DNA of 64,000 nucleotides from CAZUAQ01 sp964618455 (GTDB taxonomy: Bacteria; Planctomycetota; Phycisphaerae; UBA1845; PWPN01): NCBI GenBank assembly GCA_964618455.1, contig CAZUAQ010000004.1, positions 1 through 64,000 of the forward strand, in the 5' to 3' direction. Position numbers and translations under genes: made by a program. This document shows, in pieces, positions 1 to 9,032 of the stretch. The notes under the pieces are model-generated. The model did not search any database and was not told where the DNA came from. It was given only the letters and a program-made list of their open reading frames with translations. Each line of letters starts with the position of its first letter. The first letter of the stretch is position 1.

Positions 1-1856
1 GAGTACGGCCGGCGGCGGATGCGCTCGGTGAGCTGACCGCCCTCTTCGTAGCCGACGTAGCCGGGAGGCGCGCCGATCAGCCGCGAAACGTTATGCTTCT
101 CCATGAACTCGGACATGTCGAGGATCACCAGGGCATCCTCGTCGCCGAACATGAACTCCGCCAGGCACTTGGCCAGGTACGTCTTGCCGACACCCGAGGG
201 GCCGATGAAGATGAAGCTGCCCATCGGACGGTTGGGGTCCTTCAGGCCGCTCCGTGAGCGACGCACCGCGCGGGAGACGGCCTTGACCGCCTCGTCCTGA
301 CTGATGACACGCTTGTGCAGTTCGTCTTCCAGCTTGAGCAGACGCTCGATCTCGTCCTTCTCGAGGCGGGTCAGCGGCACGCCGGTCATCCCGGAGACCA
401 CCTCGGCGATGATCTCGTCATCGACGACGCCATCGACCTCCTTGGCCCGGTCACGCCATTCACGCTGCATGCCTTCCTTCTTGCTGCGGGCGGCTTCCGC
501 CTTGTCGCGCAGCTCGGCGGCACGCTCGTAGTCGGCATTCTTGACCGCCTCGTCCTTCTCCATGAGCAAACGCTCGATGTCGCGCTCGATCTCGGTGAGG
601 TTCGGCGGCTTCGTCATCGTCTTGAGTCGCACGGCAGCGCCGGCTTCGTCGATGACGTCGATCGCCTTGTCGGGCTGCACGCGGCCGGTGATGTACCGGT
701 CGGACATCTCGACCGCCTTGGCCAGCGCCTCGTCGGTGATCTGCACACGATGGTGGGCCTCGTACCGATCGCGGAGGCCCTTGAGAATAAGGACGGTCTC
801 CTCGCGGCTCGGGGCGTCGACGATGATCTGCTGGAAGCGGCGTTCAAGGGCGCCGTCTTTCTCAATGTATTTGCGGTATTCGTCGAGCGTGGTAGCGCCG
901 ATGCACTGGATCTCGCCGCGGCTGAGCGCGGGCTTGAGCACATTCGAGGCGTCGATCGCACCTTCGGCACCACCGGCACCGACCAGCGTGTGCAGTTCGT
1001 CGATGAAGAGGATAACGTTACGGGCGCGAATCACCTCGTTCATGACTGCCTTGATGCGCTCTTCGAACTGGCCGCGATATTTTGTGCCCGCCACCATCAT
1101 GGCGAGGTCAAGCACGACGATGCGGCGGTCGGCCAGGATCTCGGGAATCTCGTTACCGACGATCCGCTGAGCGAGCCCCTCGACGATGGCGGTCTTGCCG
1201 ACGCCCGCTTCACCGAGCAGCACGGGGTTGTTCTTCTGGCGACGGCAGAGAATCTGGATCACGCGCGAGATTTCGCGACTTCGCCCGATCACCGGATCGA
1301 GTTTGCCCTGCTTGGCCATCTCGGTCAGGTCGCGTCCGAACGAATCCAACGCGGGCGTCTTGCTCTTGCCTTTCTTGGTCTCACCGGAGGACGCGGCGGG
1401 CGTCTCTTCACTTTCGATGCCGGCGCCGAGCAGGTTGAGCACCTCCTCGCGGACGTCCTCGAGCTTGAGCCCGAGATTCATCAGCACCTGGGCCGCGACG
1501 CCATCCTGCTCGCGAAGCAGGCCGAGCAGCAGGTGCTCGGTGCCGACGTAATTGTGATTCAAGCTGCGCGCTTCCTCGATGGCGTACTCAATGACTTTCT
1601 TGGCACGCGGCGTCTGGGGGAGTTTCCCCATGGTCACCATGTCGGGACCACTCTTGACGAGCTTCTCGACCTCGAGGCGGACCTTGCGAAGATCGACGTC
1701 AAGGTTCTTCAAGACGTTCGCGCCGACCCCCGAGCCTTCTTTCACCAGTCCGAGAAGAATGTGCTCGGTGCCGATGTACTCGTGGTTGAAGCGCTGCGCC
1801 TCCTGGTTGGCCAGCGCCATCACTTTTCTCGCTCGATCCGTAAAACGTTCAAACAT
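1..1856 (-). CDS. clpC: ATP-dependent Clp protease ATP-binding subunit ClpC (5' part, cut by window edge)
   Basis: Hsp100/Clp unfoldase that feeds substrates to the ClpP protease in the cytoplasm. Reading right to left, 618 codons are visible without a stop. They contain a double Clp-N repeat (start MFERFTDRARK, with two copies of the GTEHxLLGL motif), NBD1 with Walker A GEAGVGKT and Walker B VILFIDELH, a UVR-like middle segment (NADYERAAELRDKAE), and the start of NBD2 with Walker A GPSGVGKT and the GAPPGYVGYEEGGQLTE motif. The UVR-containing middle domain separates ClpC from ClpA and ClpB. The C-terminal part of NBD2, about 200 residues judging from the usual 810-850, lies beyond the left edge. 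The ATG at 1856 follows an AGGAG ribosome site at 1863-1867. Confidence 0.96.
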   Translation of the reverse strand, partial: MFERFTDRARKVMALANQEAQRFNHEYIGTEHILLGLVKEGSGVGANVLKNLDVDLRKVRLEVEKLVKSGPDMVTMGKLPQTPRAKKVIEYAIEEARSLNHNYVGTEHLLLGLLREQDGVAAQVLMNLGLKLEDVREEVLNLLGAGIESEETPAASSGETKKGKSKTPALDSFGRDLTEMAKQGKLDPVIGRSREISRVIQILCRRQKNNPVLLGEAGVGKTAIVEGLAQRIVGNEIPEILADRRIVVLDLAMMVAGTKYRGQFEERIKAVMNEVIRARNVILFIDELHTLVGAGGAEGAIDASNVLKPALSRGEIQCIGATTLDEYRKYIEKDGALERRFQQIIVDAPSREETVLILKGLRDRYEAHHRVQITDEALAKAVEMSDRYITGRVQPDKAIDVIDEAGAAVRLKTMTKPPNLTEIERDIERLLMEKDEAVKNADYERAAELRDKAEAARSKKEGMQREWRDRAKEVDGVVDDEIIAEVVSGMTGVPLTRLEKDEIERLLKLEDELHKRVISQDEAVKAVSRAVRRSRSGLKDPNRPMGSFIFIGPSGVGKTYLAKCLAEFMFGDEDALVILDMSEFMEKHNVSRLIGAPPGYVGYEEGGQLTERIRRRPY

Positions 1857-2239
1857 GATCCACTCCTGTCACGGTCGGCAATGAATCCGTCTGATTCGCC
1901 GCGTCGCCAACCGGCTGATGGTGTCCAATCCGTGGTGCCCGTAGTTCGCTCTCGACATTCCGCTCACAGGCCCGGGTCTACCGTTCGCGCCATGGAAACT
2001 GTCGCGATCGGAGAATTCTCGCTGCATGTCCGGTAATACTGACCCGTTCACTGCCATAATTCAGGCACGGTGATTCTAGCACTGCACCCAGCGACCTTCA
2101 AGGAAGGGTATCGCTTCCGAGACAGGCAAGATTCTGCGTTTATATCGACGGATCGCATCGGCGTTTCAAGCTATTGAATGCCTGAAACCGGGTTATCCCG
2201 TCATCCGCTGATCGACTCGAAAGCGGGGTGCTGCCCCCG
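1857..2239. other. Gene-free stretch between clpC and the lipoprotein gene
   Basis: It holds the clpC ribosome site, the clpC promoter above and the tail of the downstream-facing lipoprotein transcript. Two small GC hairpins (CGGG-TTAT-CCCG near 2190, and a GGGG/CCCC pair near 2226-2240) lack a good T tract and are at best weak terminators. No CIRCE or tRNA was found. Confidence 0.5.
2073..2101 (-). promoter_or_regulatory. Predicted sigma-70 promoter of clpC
   Basis: On the minus strand a -35 TTGAAG (2101-2096) and a -10 TAGAAT (2078-2073) are separated by exactly 17 bases. A TG two bases before the -10 makes it an extended -10. Transcription would start near 2066, giving a 5' UTR of about 210 bases before clpC. 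Seen in sequence; activity is inferred. Confidence 0.55.
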
Positions 2240-3436
2240 TCAGGAAGCGCCAGGCTGCGTCGCCGTGGGGGGTGCGCTGTACACCGCCTGCTCGATCCGG
2301 CGAATCGCCTCCTCGGTGAGTTCGAACATCAGATCGTAGTCCTGCCCGCCTTTCGGTTTGGCGATGAAGACCAGGTCGGGCGTCTCGTAGGATGAACAGG
2401 GATGCTTGCTCGCCTTGAGCTTGCGCCCCTCGAAACGCACCTCCACCTCATACGCCTGCGAGTAGGGTTCGCGTGTGCGGACCATCAGGTCCATGTTCTT
2501 CTCGGGTTCTTTCCTGCCGTGAAAGAAGAGAAGTCCCGTGCCCGGGACCTCGGCGGGATGCTTGTGATAGGTGAACGTCTCGCCGAAGGTGTCCATCAAC
2601 TCGCGCCGCCAGGTGACCAGTTCGTCGCCGTCGAATTCGAGTTCGACGTACCCCAGCACGGACTGCTCGACTCCCTCGGAGAAGAAGTCGAAGCGATGGC
2701 GCGGTCCGCCGGTCACGTGATGAAAGTAGATGCGCCTCCCGCTGGGATCCCACGTCGGGTGCTTGTCGTGACGTGGGCTCAGCTTGTAGTGTCGCTGGGT
2801 GACCAGGTTGAGCAGGTAGATGCCTTGCGTCTCCTCATGAACGCGCGTGTAAAAGGTCAGCCACCGGCCGTCCGGCGAGACACGGGCGTGCTGGATCAAC
2901 TCGGTCGCCCGGAGCCCCCAGGCATCGTGCGTGACGACTTTGCGTGCATCACCGCCACGCCAGGGCATGACGTCGATCCAGGATCGCATGGAGTCCGCCA
3001 CCGGCACACCCAGACTTGAATTGAATTCGATGAAGGTGGCGTAGAGATGATCTCCGGTCGCCGAGAAACTCGGCTGAATCGCGAACCGGGTCAGCCCCCC
3101 CCAACTGCGATGGATGCCCGGGCGCGAGACGTGAAGCGGGCCCCACGCCCCGTCCTCGCCGCGCTCCGCCACACCGACGGCATAGACCTCATAGGGAAGC
3201 ACCGGGTCTTCGAAGACCTCCACCTGCACCGCCAGGCGCCGGCCGTCGGGTGACAGCACGGGAGAGTCCCAGACGCCCTCCCCGCGAAGCAACGGGCGAA
3301 GCATCGATTCGTCAAGGCTGATCTCCGGGTAGTCGGCGGGCAGCAATGCCTGCTCATTCTGACTGCAACCCACGACTCCCCACGCCATCAGCATACCCAA
3401 CGGCAGCCACTGGAGACGCCACTTCCCTCTTCGCAT
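2240..3436 (-). CDS. Lipoprotein with TolB/WD40-like beta-propeller repeats
   Basis: A 398-residue secreted lipoprotein. The N-terminus MRRGKWRLQWLPLG leads into a hydrophobic stretch ending in a lipobox, VVGC, so the Cys would be lipidated and the mature protein anchored to a membrane. The rest has repeated segments of the type LSPDGRRLAVQVE, VSPDGRWLTFYTR and WDPSGRRIYFHH, typical of PD40/TolB-like propellers. Specific function is unknown. The reading frame is open to 3481, where ATG overlaps the stop of the upstream gene. I chose 3436 because it has a GGAGGTGA ribosome site and gives a clean lipoprotein signal. It probably shares a transcript with the six-hairpin protein upstream, 41 bases away. 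Confidence 0.72.
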   Translation of the reverse strand: MRRGKWRLQWLPLGMLMAWGVVGCSQNEQALLPADYPEISLDESMLRPLLRGEGVWDSPVLSPDGRRLAVQVEVFEDPVLPYEVYAVGVAERGEDGAWGPLHVSRPGIHRSWGGLTRFAIQPSFSATGDHLYATFIEFNSSLGVPVADSMRSWIDVMPWRGGDARKVVTHDAWGLRATELIQHARVSPDGRWLTFYTRVHEETQGIYLLNLVTQRHYKLSPRHDKHPTWDPSGRRIYFHHVTGGPRHRFDFFSEGVEQSVLGYVELEFDGDELVTWRRELMDTFGETFTYHKHPAEVPGTGLLFFHGRKEPEKNMDLMVRTREPYSQAYEVEVRFEGRKLKASKHPCSSYETPDLVFIAKPKGGQDYDLMFELTEEAIRRIEQAVYSAPPTATQPGAS

Positions 3437-3477
3437 GCAGTCACCTCCGGTTCGAGGCACGATCACGGGGAGCCCGA

Positions 3478-5895
3478 TCATCGCTCCGGCCCATTGCTCA
3501 CTTCGAGCACGTCCCCCGGTTGAGCGCGCTCACGCACACCGTTGTACACGATGGTTTCAATCGAATCGATCGGTGGCACATGCAACCTCACGCGCTGCGG
3601 TGGATGATGATAACGAGATTCCGTTTCGACACGGAGTGTGGAACCGTTCTCGCCCAACTGAAAGCGTACGCTGACCGGTCCGAACAGCGTCGGGATGTTT
3701 TCGAAGCGGGTCGGCCTGTCGCTGCGAATCCACGCTTTCGGCGTAAGGCGGAGGAGGTGCAGCTCATCGGGATCAACGAGGTCGTCCACCACTGCCAGCC
3801 GGATTGTGTAGATCCCGATGTGGCCGCAGAGACCGGTAATGCCGCCGCGCGTTTCGCAGGAGATGTACGTCTTCCGCGAGTGCGCCCCGGTGATCATCGA
3901 GTACATCCCTTCGAGGTACTTCATGCGATCCCCGAGTTGATGCGTGTGAAAGAGGTTGAAGCTGGCCGGTGGTTCGCAACTCGAAATCTCGTGGACCAGC
4001 ACCGCCGGTTGATCAAAGTGGCCATGCGGGTCGAAGTTCACGTGATTCGGACCCTCGCGAAAGAACTTGACCGTCGACCGCATCAACTCGGAGTCGGCAT
4101 CCAGAAGTCCTGCATAGACCAGGAACAACGGCCCGGTGTCGAGGTAAAAGGCGTGGAAGATGTCGCCGCCCTCCGAAAGCGAGGTCGGAATCATGTGGTG
4201 TGTCTTGCCTGTGCGGTCGGTCCAGGTGGGCATGCGCTTCGTTTCTTCGCGAAGCGCCTCGATGAAGACCGTACGGTACTCCTCCGCTTCTTGCCCGAAT
4301 TCGGCGGCGCGGGGATGGTCGATGCGCTCGAGCAGTCGCAGTGCGGTCGCCAGCCCGCGGTAATGCCAGCCGATGTTCCATATCGCCTGGTTGGGCACGC
4401 TGCGATCCGTGGCGACAGCAGGTGGCAGGACTCCCGGCACCCCGTCGTGATTCGTCTTTGCCCGGCTCTCCTTGATGAAGTCGCACGCCTTGAGAATCGG
4501 ATCGATCCATTCGTCGATGAATTCCCGATCGTTCGTCAGCAGCGCGTGATAGGCGACCGCGTGCAACACCGCGCCGTGATCGGACAGCCAGTCGATGGAC
4601 GTCAGGCTCTTGGGTGTCGCGAAGTACCCGGGATGCACGTCAAACGCGGGCCCAGGCGGTTTCACCGTCCCCTGCGTGTCCTTGAAGATCTGAAGATAGC
4701 GCTCGACTGACTCGTGGCGTCCCAGGGCATCCAGCAGCATCGTGTGAAACATGGTCGTCGGTGTGGCCCACATCCGGGCGTAGGCCCAGGAGCCGGTCAG
4801 GTTCGTGTAGTGCCCCGTGTCGGGCATGCGCTGGGCGATCAACTCGGCATACTGCAGGTTGCGCTTGAGGTAGTTGTTGACGTAGGGCTCGGGGGTGTCG
4901 ATGGTGGCAAGGGTCTCCGGCGCGCGACTCCAGTAGGCGTCGGCCTGTGCGAGTGCGGCATCGCGTCCGAGTTCGGCTTCGGCCATGTACACGTCCCTCT
5001 CGGCAGGCAGCATCGGCACCAGTAGATCAACGTACGCGCCCTTGCGCGCAGGGATCACGACGTGCAGATTCGTGTGCTGCTCCTTGTCCCCCTGGCGCGA
5101 AGCGAGCGTCACTTCCTCAACGTCCCCCGGCAGGACGCCAAGTCGAATGCGACCGTCTGGCTCGGTCACCCGCCACCCGGAACGCTCCGGATCACCGTGC
5201 GTTTCCAGCGCAAGCTCACGCGGATAGCGCGCGTCCGTCGTTCGCAGTGCGACATTCCTGCCCTCGTACATCTCAAGGTGGACGTGCGGCTTGTTGATCT
5301 TCACGAGAATCCCGCAGGGTGGCGGATCCATGACCGGGTTGATCTCCGCGATTGAAAAGCGCACCCAGGCGAACAGCGGCTCGGTCCCTGATTCGATGGG
5401 CTCGCCGCCGGGAACGTGGGCAAACACCTCCTGACGAAGCGTGTAGCCCTGCGTGGCGCGAAAGGCATTCCGCCACTCGGTCCAGATCACGGGCGTCGGA
5501 CGGTCCAGCATGCCCTGGTAGCCCCAGCGTCGGCCGTTGTCGGCGGTCATCTGGTACGTCCCGGCGCGCCAGCGATCGGGATCCTTTCCGTTGATCGAGG
5601 GGATCATCCACACCTGCACGCCCTGACCTCGCCAAGGCTCGAGCGCGGGCACGCCGTAGACCGGCGCGGGATCCGCCATGAGCATGCCGTTATAAAAGAG
5701 GTTGAATCGGAACAGGTGGTTCTTCCAGCCGAGGGGCGTGTAGACGTTGGTCATCGGCGGCCACCATTGCGAAGCGATCTCCACGTTCGGCTCGGGGGCT
5801 GATTCGGCTTCGATTCGCGGAACAAACATGCCCATCACGACTCCCACGCAGATCAGACCCAACGCCTGGGAGAACACGGACTCATGCTGCTTCAT
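3478..5895 (-). CDS. Secreted six-hairpin glycosidase-like protein
   Basis: An 805-residue protein with an N-terminal signal peptide (MKQHESVFSQALGLICVGVV, cleavage after about residue 31). The central part (about 330-680) resembles an alpha/alpha six-hairpin barrel: regularly spaced helices with DHGAVLHAVAYHALLTNDR, NQAIWNIGWHYRGLATALR and a histidine/aspartate-rich TGPLFLVYAGLL region. An N-terminal beta domain and a C-terminal beta domain flank it. The arrangement suggests a glycoside hydrolase or lyase acting on extracellular polysaccharide, but I do not recognise the exact family. The ATG at 5895 is preceded by AAAGGTGA; earlier in-frame ATGs lack a ribosome site. It is divergent from the acyl-CoA synthetase gene. 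Confidence 0.6.
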   Translation of the reverse strand: MKQHESVFSQALGLICVGVVMGMFVPRIEAESAPEPNVEIASQWWPPMTNVYTPLGWKNHLFRFNLFYNGMLMADPAPVYGVPALEPWRGQGVQVWMIPSINGKDPDRWRAGTYQMTADNGRRWGYQGMLDRPTPVIWTEWRNAFRATQGYTLRQEVFAHVPGGEPIESGTEPLFAWVRFSIAEINPVMDPPPCGILVKINKPHVHLEMYEGRNVALRTTDARYPRELALETHGDPERSGWRVTEPDGRIRLGVLPGDVEEVTLASRQGDKEQHTNLHVVIPARKGAYVDLLVPMLPAERDVYMAEAELGRDAALAQADAYWSRAPETLATIDTPEPYVNNYLKRNLQYAELIAQRMPDTGHYTNLTGSWAYARMWATPTTMFHTMLLDALGRHESVERYLQIFKDTQGTVKPPGPAFDVHPGYFATPKSLTSIDWLSDHGAVLHAVAYHALLTNDREFIDEWIDPILKACDFIKESRAKTNHDGVPGVLPPAVATDRSVPNQAIWNIGWHYRGLATALRLLERIDHPRAAEFGQEAEEYRTVFIEALREETKRMPTWTDRTGKTHHMIPTSLSEGGDIFHAFYLDTGPLFLVYAGLLDADSELMRSTVKFFREGPNHVNFDPHGHFDQPAVLVHEISSCEPPASFNLFHTHQLGDRMKYLEGMYSMITGAHSRKTYISCETRGGITGLCGHIGIYTIRLAVVDDLVDPDELHLLRLTPKAWIRSDRPTRFENIPTLFGPVSVRFQLGENGSTLRVETESRYHHPPQRVRLHVPPIDSIETIVYNGVRERAQPGDVLEVSNGPER

Positions 5896-6019
5896 ACGAT
5901 CACCTTTCATCTTTCGAGAGTGGCCGAACCCGTCAGGCATGCACAGCGTCGCCGCTGGTCGGTCGGACGTCAACACGTGTCGCCCGCGCTCGGGTTGAGA
6001 ACAACCCGCCGAGACTGCT

Positions 6020-6037
6020 ATGATACCGGGCTATCAT
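6020..6037. promoter_or_regulatory. Inverted repeat, candidate operator in a divergent promoter
   Basis: ATGATA and TATCAT form perfect 6-base arms around CCGGGC, 45 bases before the acyl-CoA synthetase start and 125 bases before the divergent glycosidase-like gene. It could bind a dimeric regulator. No regulator gene is adjacent, so the partner is unknown. Confidence 0.35.
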
Positions 6038-6081
6038 GTCCCGCCTCATTGAGGCTTCCATGGATTGAGGTTACTGATTGC

Positions 6082-7908
6082 ATGTCCGAGTGGATTTGGG
6101 AACCGGATGAGGAGAGTCTGTCACGCTCGAACCTGGGCAGGATGATGCGCGAGCGCGGCTTCGTGGCATACGAGGAACTGCATCGCTGGTCGGTCGAGGA
6201 TCCCGAGGGATTCTGGTCGGACGCACTCGAGCGGATGCGCATCCGTTTTCGCGAGTCGCCGGAATGTATTCTGCGTGCGTCCGATCCGCGCAAGCCCGAG
6301 TGGCTGCCCGGGGCGCGACTCAACATCGGCGAAAGCTGCTTCCCCGATCGCGTCGAGCACCCCGCCATCATCCATCGCGCCCCCGGCGGCAAGATGCAGT
6401 TCATCGCATCCGAGGAACTTCGCAAGCAGGCCCTTCGCATCGCGGGCGGGCTAGGACGGCTAGGTATCCAACCCGGTGACGCGGTTGGCATCTTCCTGCC
6501 GATGACCGCACAGGCGGTGGCGATCTACCTGGGTATCGTGCTGGCCGGCGCGGTGGTCGTCTCCATCGCCGACAGTTTCTCCGCTGAGCAGGTGGCCACG
6601 CGGCTCCGGATCGGCCAGGCCAGGGCGCTGTTTACCGCCGCGGCCGTTCAGCGTGGGGAGAAAGTGCACGATCTCTATTCGCGTGCGATGGACGCCGGGG
6701 CACCGGCCACGGTCGTCGTGGAAGCAGAGCCTTCCGAAGCGATGACACTTCGCGACGGAGATCACACGTGGGCGGAGTTCATCGAAGGCGCCGAAGCGGC
6801 TGAAGTTCACGTTGCCCATCCTGAGGATGCGGTCAACATCCTTTTTTCCTCAGGCACGACCGGCGAACCCAAGGCCATCCCCTGGGACCATACGACGCCG
6901 ATCAAGTCCGCTGCCGACGGCTTTTTCCATCATGACATTCGATCGGGCGACGTGGTGGCGTGGCCGACGAACATCGGGTGGATGATGGGCCCCTGGCTGA
7001 TCTTCGCGACGTTGATCAATCGCGGCACGATCGCGCTGTATGAAGGATCGCCGTTGGAAAGCGGGTTCGGAGAGTTCGTCCGCGATGCGGGCGTGAATAT
7101 GCTCGGCGTGGTGCCCAGCCTCGTCGGCCGGTGGCGTGAATCCAGGACCATGGAAGGTCTGGACTGGAGCGCCATCCGCGCGTTCAGTTCGACCGGGGAA
7201 TGCTCCAACGTGGACGACATGGCGTACCTCAGCCGCCTGGCCGGGGGCAAGCCGATCATTGAGTATTGCGGCGGAACGGAAATCGGCGGAGGCTACATCA
7301 CCAGCAGCATCGTTCAGCCCAACATGGCCGGCGCCTTCAGCGGCCCCGCCATCGGCTCACGCTTCGTCATTCTCGAGAAGCGCGGTCGCCCTGCCGATCG
7401 CGGCGAGTTGTTTCTCGTGCCCCCGGCCCTGGGACTTTCCCGCCGTCTGATCAATATGGATCACGATGCCGTCTACCACGACCACACCCCGCTCGGCCCG
7501 CACAGCGAAAAGCTTCGCCGGCACGGGGACGAGATGCAGCGTCTCCCGAACGGTTACTACCGGGCGTTGGGCCGTGCCGACGACACCATGAACGTGGGCG
7601 GCATCAAGGTCGGGGCGGCGGAGATCGAGCGTGTCATTGCGGGCGTGGGGAATATCACGGAGCTGGCTGCGATAGCGGTGCCCTCGGAAGGTGGTGGACC
7701 CAGCCGGCTGGTCGTATACGTCGGCTCACACGAGCAGGATCTCGATCCCGACGCGTTGCGTGAAGAGATGAACCGAGAACTGCAGACCCGGTTGAATCCA
7801 CTCTTTCGGATCGACCGGGTGATCATCAAGGAATCGCTGCCCAGAACGGCGTCGAACAAGATCATGCGGCGCGTGCTGCGCAGTGAGGATCCCGACAGCC
7901 GAAGCTGA
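6082..7908 (+). CDS. AMP-forming short-chain acyl-CoA synthetase (AAE17/18- or acetoacetyl-CoA synthetase-like)
   Basis: A 608-residue ANL-superfamily ligase that would activate a carboxylic acid to its CoA thioester through an acyl-AMP. Visible motifs are an ACAS_N-type N-terminus (SVEDPEGFWSDAL), the P-loop FSSGTTGEPKA, a YCGGTEIGG adenine-site motif, and the A8 hinge GRADDTMNVGGIKV. The C-terminal lysine motif reads PRTASNKIMRR, with Asn where SGK is usual. That resembles plant peroxisomal AAE17/18 enzymes more than classical acetoacetyl-CoA synthetase. The next gene is a 3-hydroxybutyrate dehydrogenase, so acetoacetate or a C2-C4 acid is the likely substrate (inference). The ATG at 6082 has a weak GAGG ribosome site at 6067-6070; the frame is open further upstream. 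Confidence 0.78.
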   Translation: MSEWIWEPDEESLSRSNLGRMMRERGFVAYEELHRWSVEDPEGFWSDALERMRIRFRESPECILRASDPRKPEWLPGARLNIGESCFPDRVEHPAIIHRAPGGKMQFIASEELRKQALRIAGGLGRLGIQPGDAVGIFLPMTAQAVAIYLGIVLAGAVVVSIADSFSAEQVATRLRIGQARALFTAAAVQRGEKVHDLYSRAMDAGAPATVVVEAEPSEAMTLRDGDHTWAEFIEGAEAAEVHVAHPEDAVNILFSSGTTGEPKAIPWDHTTPIKSAADGFFHHDIRSGDVVAWPTNIGWMMGPWLIFATLINRGTIALYEGSPLESGFGEFVRDAGVNMLGVVPSLVGRWRESRTMEGLDWSAIRAFSSTGECSNVDDMAYLSRLAGGKPIIEYCGGTEIGGGYITSSIVQPNMAGAFSGPAIGSRFVILEKRGRPADRGELFLVPPALGLSRRLINMDHDAVYHDHTPLGPHSEKLRRHGDEMQRLPNGYYRALGRADDTMNVGGIKVGAAEIERVIAGVGNITELAAIAVPSEGGGPSRLVVYVGSHEQDLDPDALREEMNRELQTRLNPLFRIDRVIIKESLPRTASNKIMRRVLRSEDPDSRS

Positions 7909-7951
7909 GCTCACCCGTTGTCATATCCAAGGCCCCGAGGAGGCGTATACC

Positions 7952-8719
7952 GTGAATGATGTCAAGCGGATCCTGATCACCGGGGCCGGCAGCGGACTCG
8001 GTCGCGGGCTGGCGATCGAACTGGCGACCGCCGGTCACCATGTATGGGCCACGGATCTTGACGAAGATGCGGTGCAGAAGACGGTGAAGCACTTCCCCGA
8101 AGGTGCGCGCGGCAAGGCATTGACGCTCGACGTCACACGGGATGAGCAAATCGATGCATTGGTCCGATCGCTCGGGGAACAGCCGGTGGATGTGCTCGTC
8201 AACAATGCCGGGCTGCAGCACGTCGCCTCCTTAGAAAGCTTTCCTCAGAAAACTTGGGATCGCCTCATGGATGTGATGATTCGTGGGACCTGCCTCATGA
8301 CGCGCGCCGTACTGCCGGGCATGCGACGTCAAGGGTACGGGCGAATCGTGAACATCGGCTCGATCCATGCGCTCGTCGCTTCGCCGTACAAGAGTGCATA
8401 CGTGGCCGCCAAGCACGCCATGGTCGGCTTCAGCAAGGTCATCGCGCTCGAAACCGCCGATACCGACATCACCATCAACACGATCTGCCCTTCCTACATT
8501 CGCACCCCACTCGTCGATGCGCAGATCACCGATCAGGCCATCGCCCACGGCATCAGCGAAGAAGAGGTCATCGAGAAAATCATGTTGGACCCGATGCCAA
8601 AGAAGGCATTTATTACGGTCGAAGAAATCTCGGGTATTCTTACTTTTCTCATGTCATCGCACGCGCGGAACATCACCGGCCAAACTATCGTGATCGATGG
8701 GGGATGGACGGTACGGTGA
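7952..8719 (+). CDS. bdhA: 3-hydroxybutyrate dehydrogenase (SDR family)
   Basis: A 255-residue classical short-chain dehydrogenase that would oxidise (R)-3-hydroxybutyrate to acetoacetate with NAD+. Visible are the cofactor motif TGAGSGLGRG, the NNAG motif, the catalytic Ser in NIGSIHALVA, the YVAAK catalytic pair, and the C-terminal GQTIVIDGGW. The sequence and length fit the bacterial BdhA group well. I chose GTG at 7952 because GAGGAGG lies 8-14 bases before it; an ATG at 7883 would overlap the upstream gene and add 23 odd residues. It starts 43 bases after the acyl-CoA synthetase, so the two probably form an operon converting 3-hydroxybutyrate to acetoacetyl-CoA or a related pathway. Confidence 0.85.
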   Translation: MNDVKRILITGAGSGLGRGLAIELATAGHHVWATDLDEDAVQKTVKHFPEGARGKALTLDVTRDEQIDALVRSLGEQPVDVLVNNAGLQHVASLESFPQKTWDRLMDVMIRGTCLMTRAVLPGMRRQGYGRIVNIGSIHALVASPYKSAYVAAKHAMVGFSKVIALETADTDITINTICPSYIRTPLVDAQITDQAIAHGISEEEVIEKIMLDPMPKKAFITVEEISGILTFLMSSHARNITGQTIVIDGGWTVR

Positions 8720-9032
8720 TAAACATCGGTGCTGCTAAACGCATTTAAATGAATATGTGTAGATTCACTTCGCCGTCCATACATCATGCACGTGTCCTGA
8801 GGATGAGCTCTCGCTTGCGTGATATCACTCATGGTCTTGCGCAATTCACCTCACTGACTTCGTGAAAAAAGGAACGATGATCGTCATCTCTCCCGGATTC
8901 CCGCCGTCGCGCCTATTGCCGATCACTTGATATCCATATATTTTGGTGTTCATGCATGGCCGCCTCTGGCATGCGGCTTGCAATCTTCGCCCCACCAGTT
9001 GCGAACACTCCATCGAGCCATGCAATCCGATC
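8720..9032 (+). promoter_or_regulatory. Upstream region of the hdr-mvh operon with palindrome and candidate promoter
   Basis: This 313-base gene-free stretch is AT-richer than its surroundings. It contains the palindrome GTGATATCAC at 8819-8828, which extends symmetrically to TGNGTGATATCACNCA and recalls CRP/FNR-family sites. A possible promoter follows: TTGCCG (8916-8921), 17 bases, TATTTT (8939-8944). The transcript would begin near 8951, about 80 bases before hdrC. Promoter and operator roles are inferred. Confidence 0.4.

Noticed and set aside
315..2036. 573-codon plus-strand frame
   Set aside because: It lies antisense to clpC, whose protein motifs are unambiguous; the frame is a GC-bias shadow.
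2073..2101. CIRCE heat-shock operator before clpC
   Set aside because: CTAGCACT recalls a CIRCE half-site, but no GAGTGCTAA arm follows at the right distance.
6082..7908. Firm naming as acetoacetyl-CoA synthetase
   Set aside because: The C-terminal lysine motif is unlike the classical enzyme; substrate left open.
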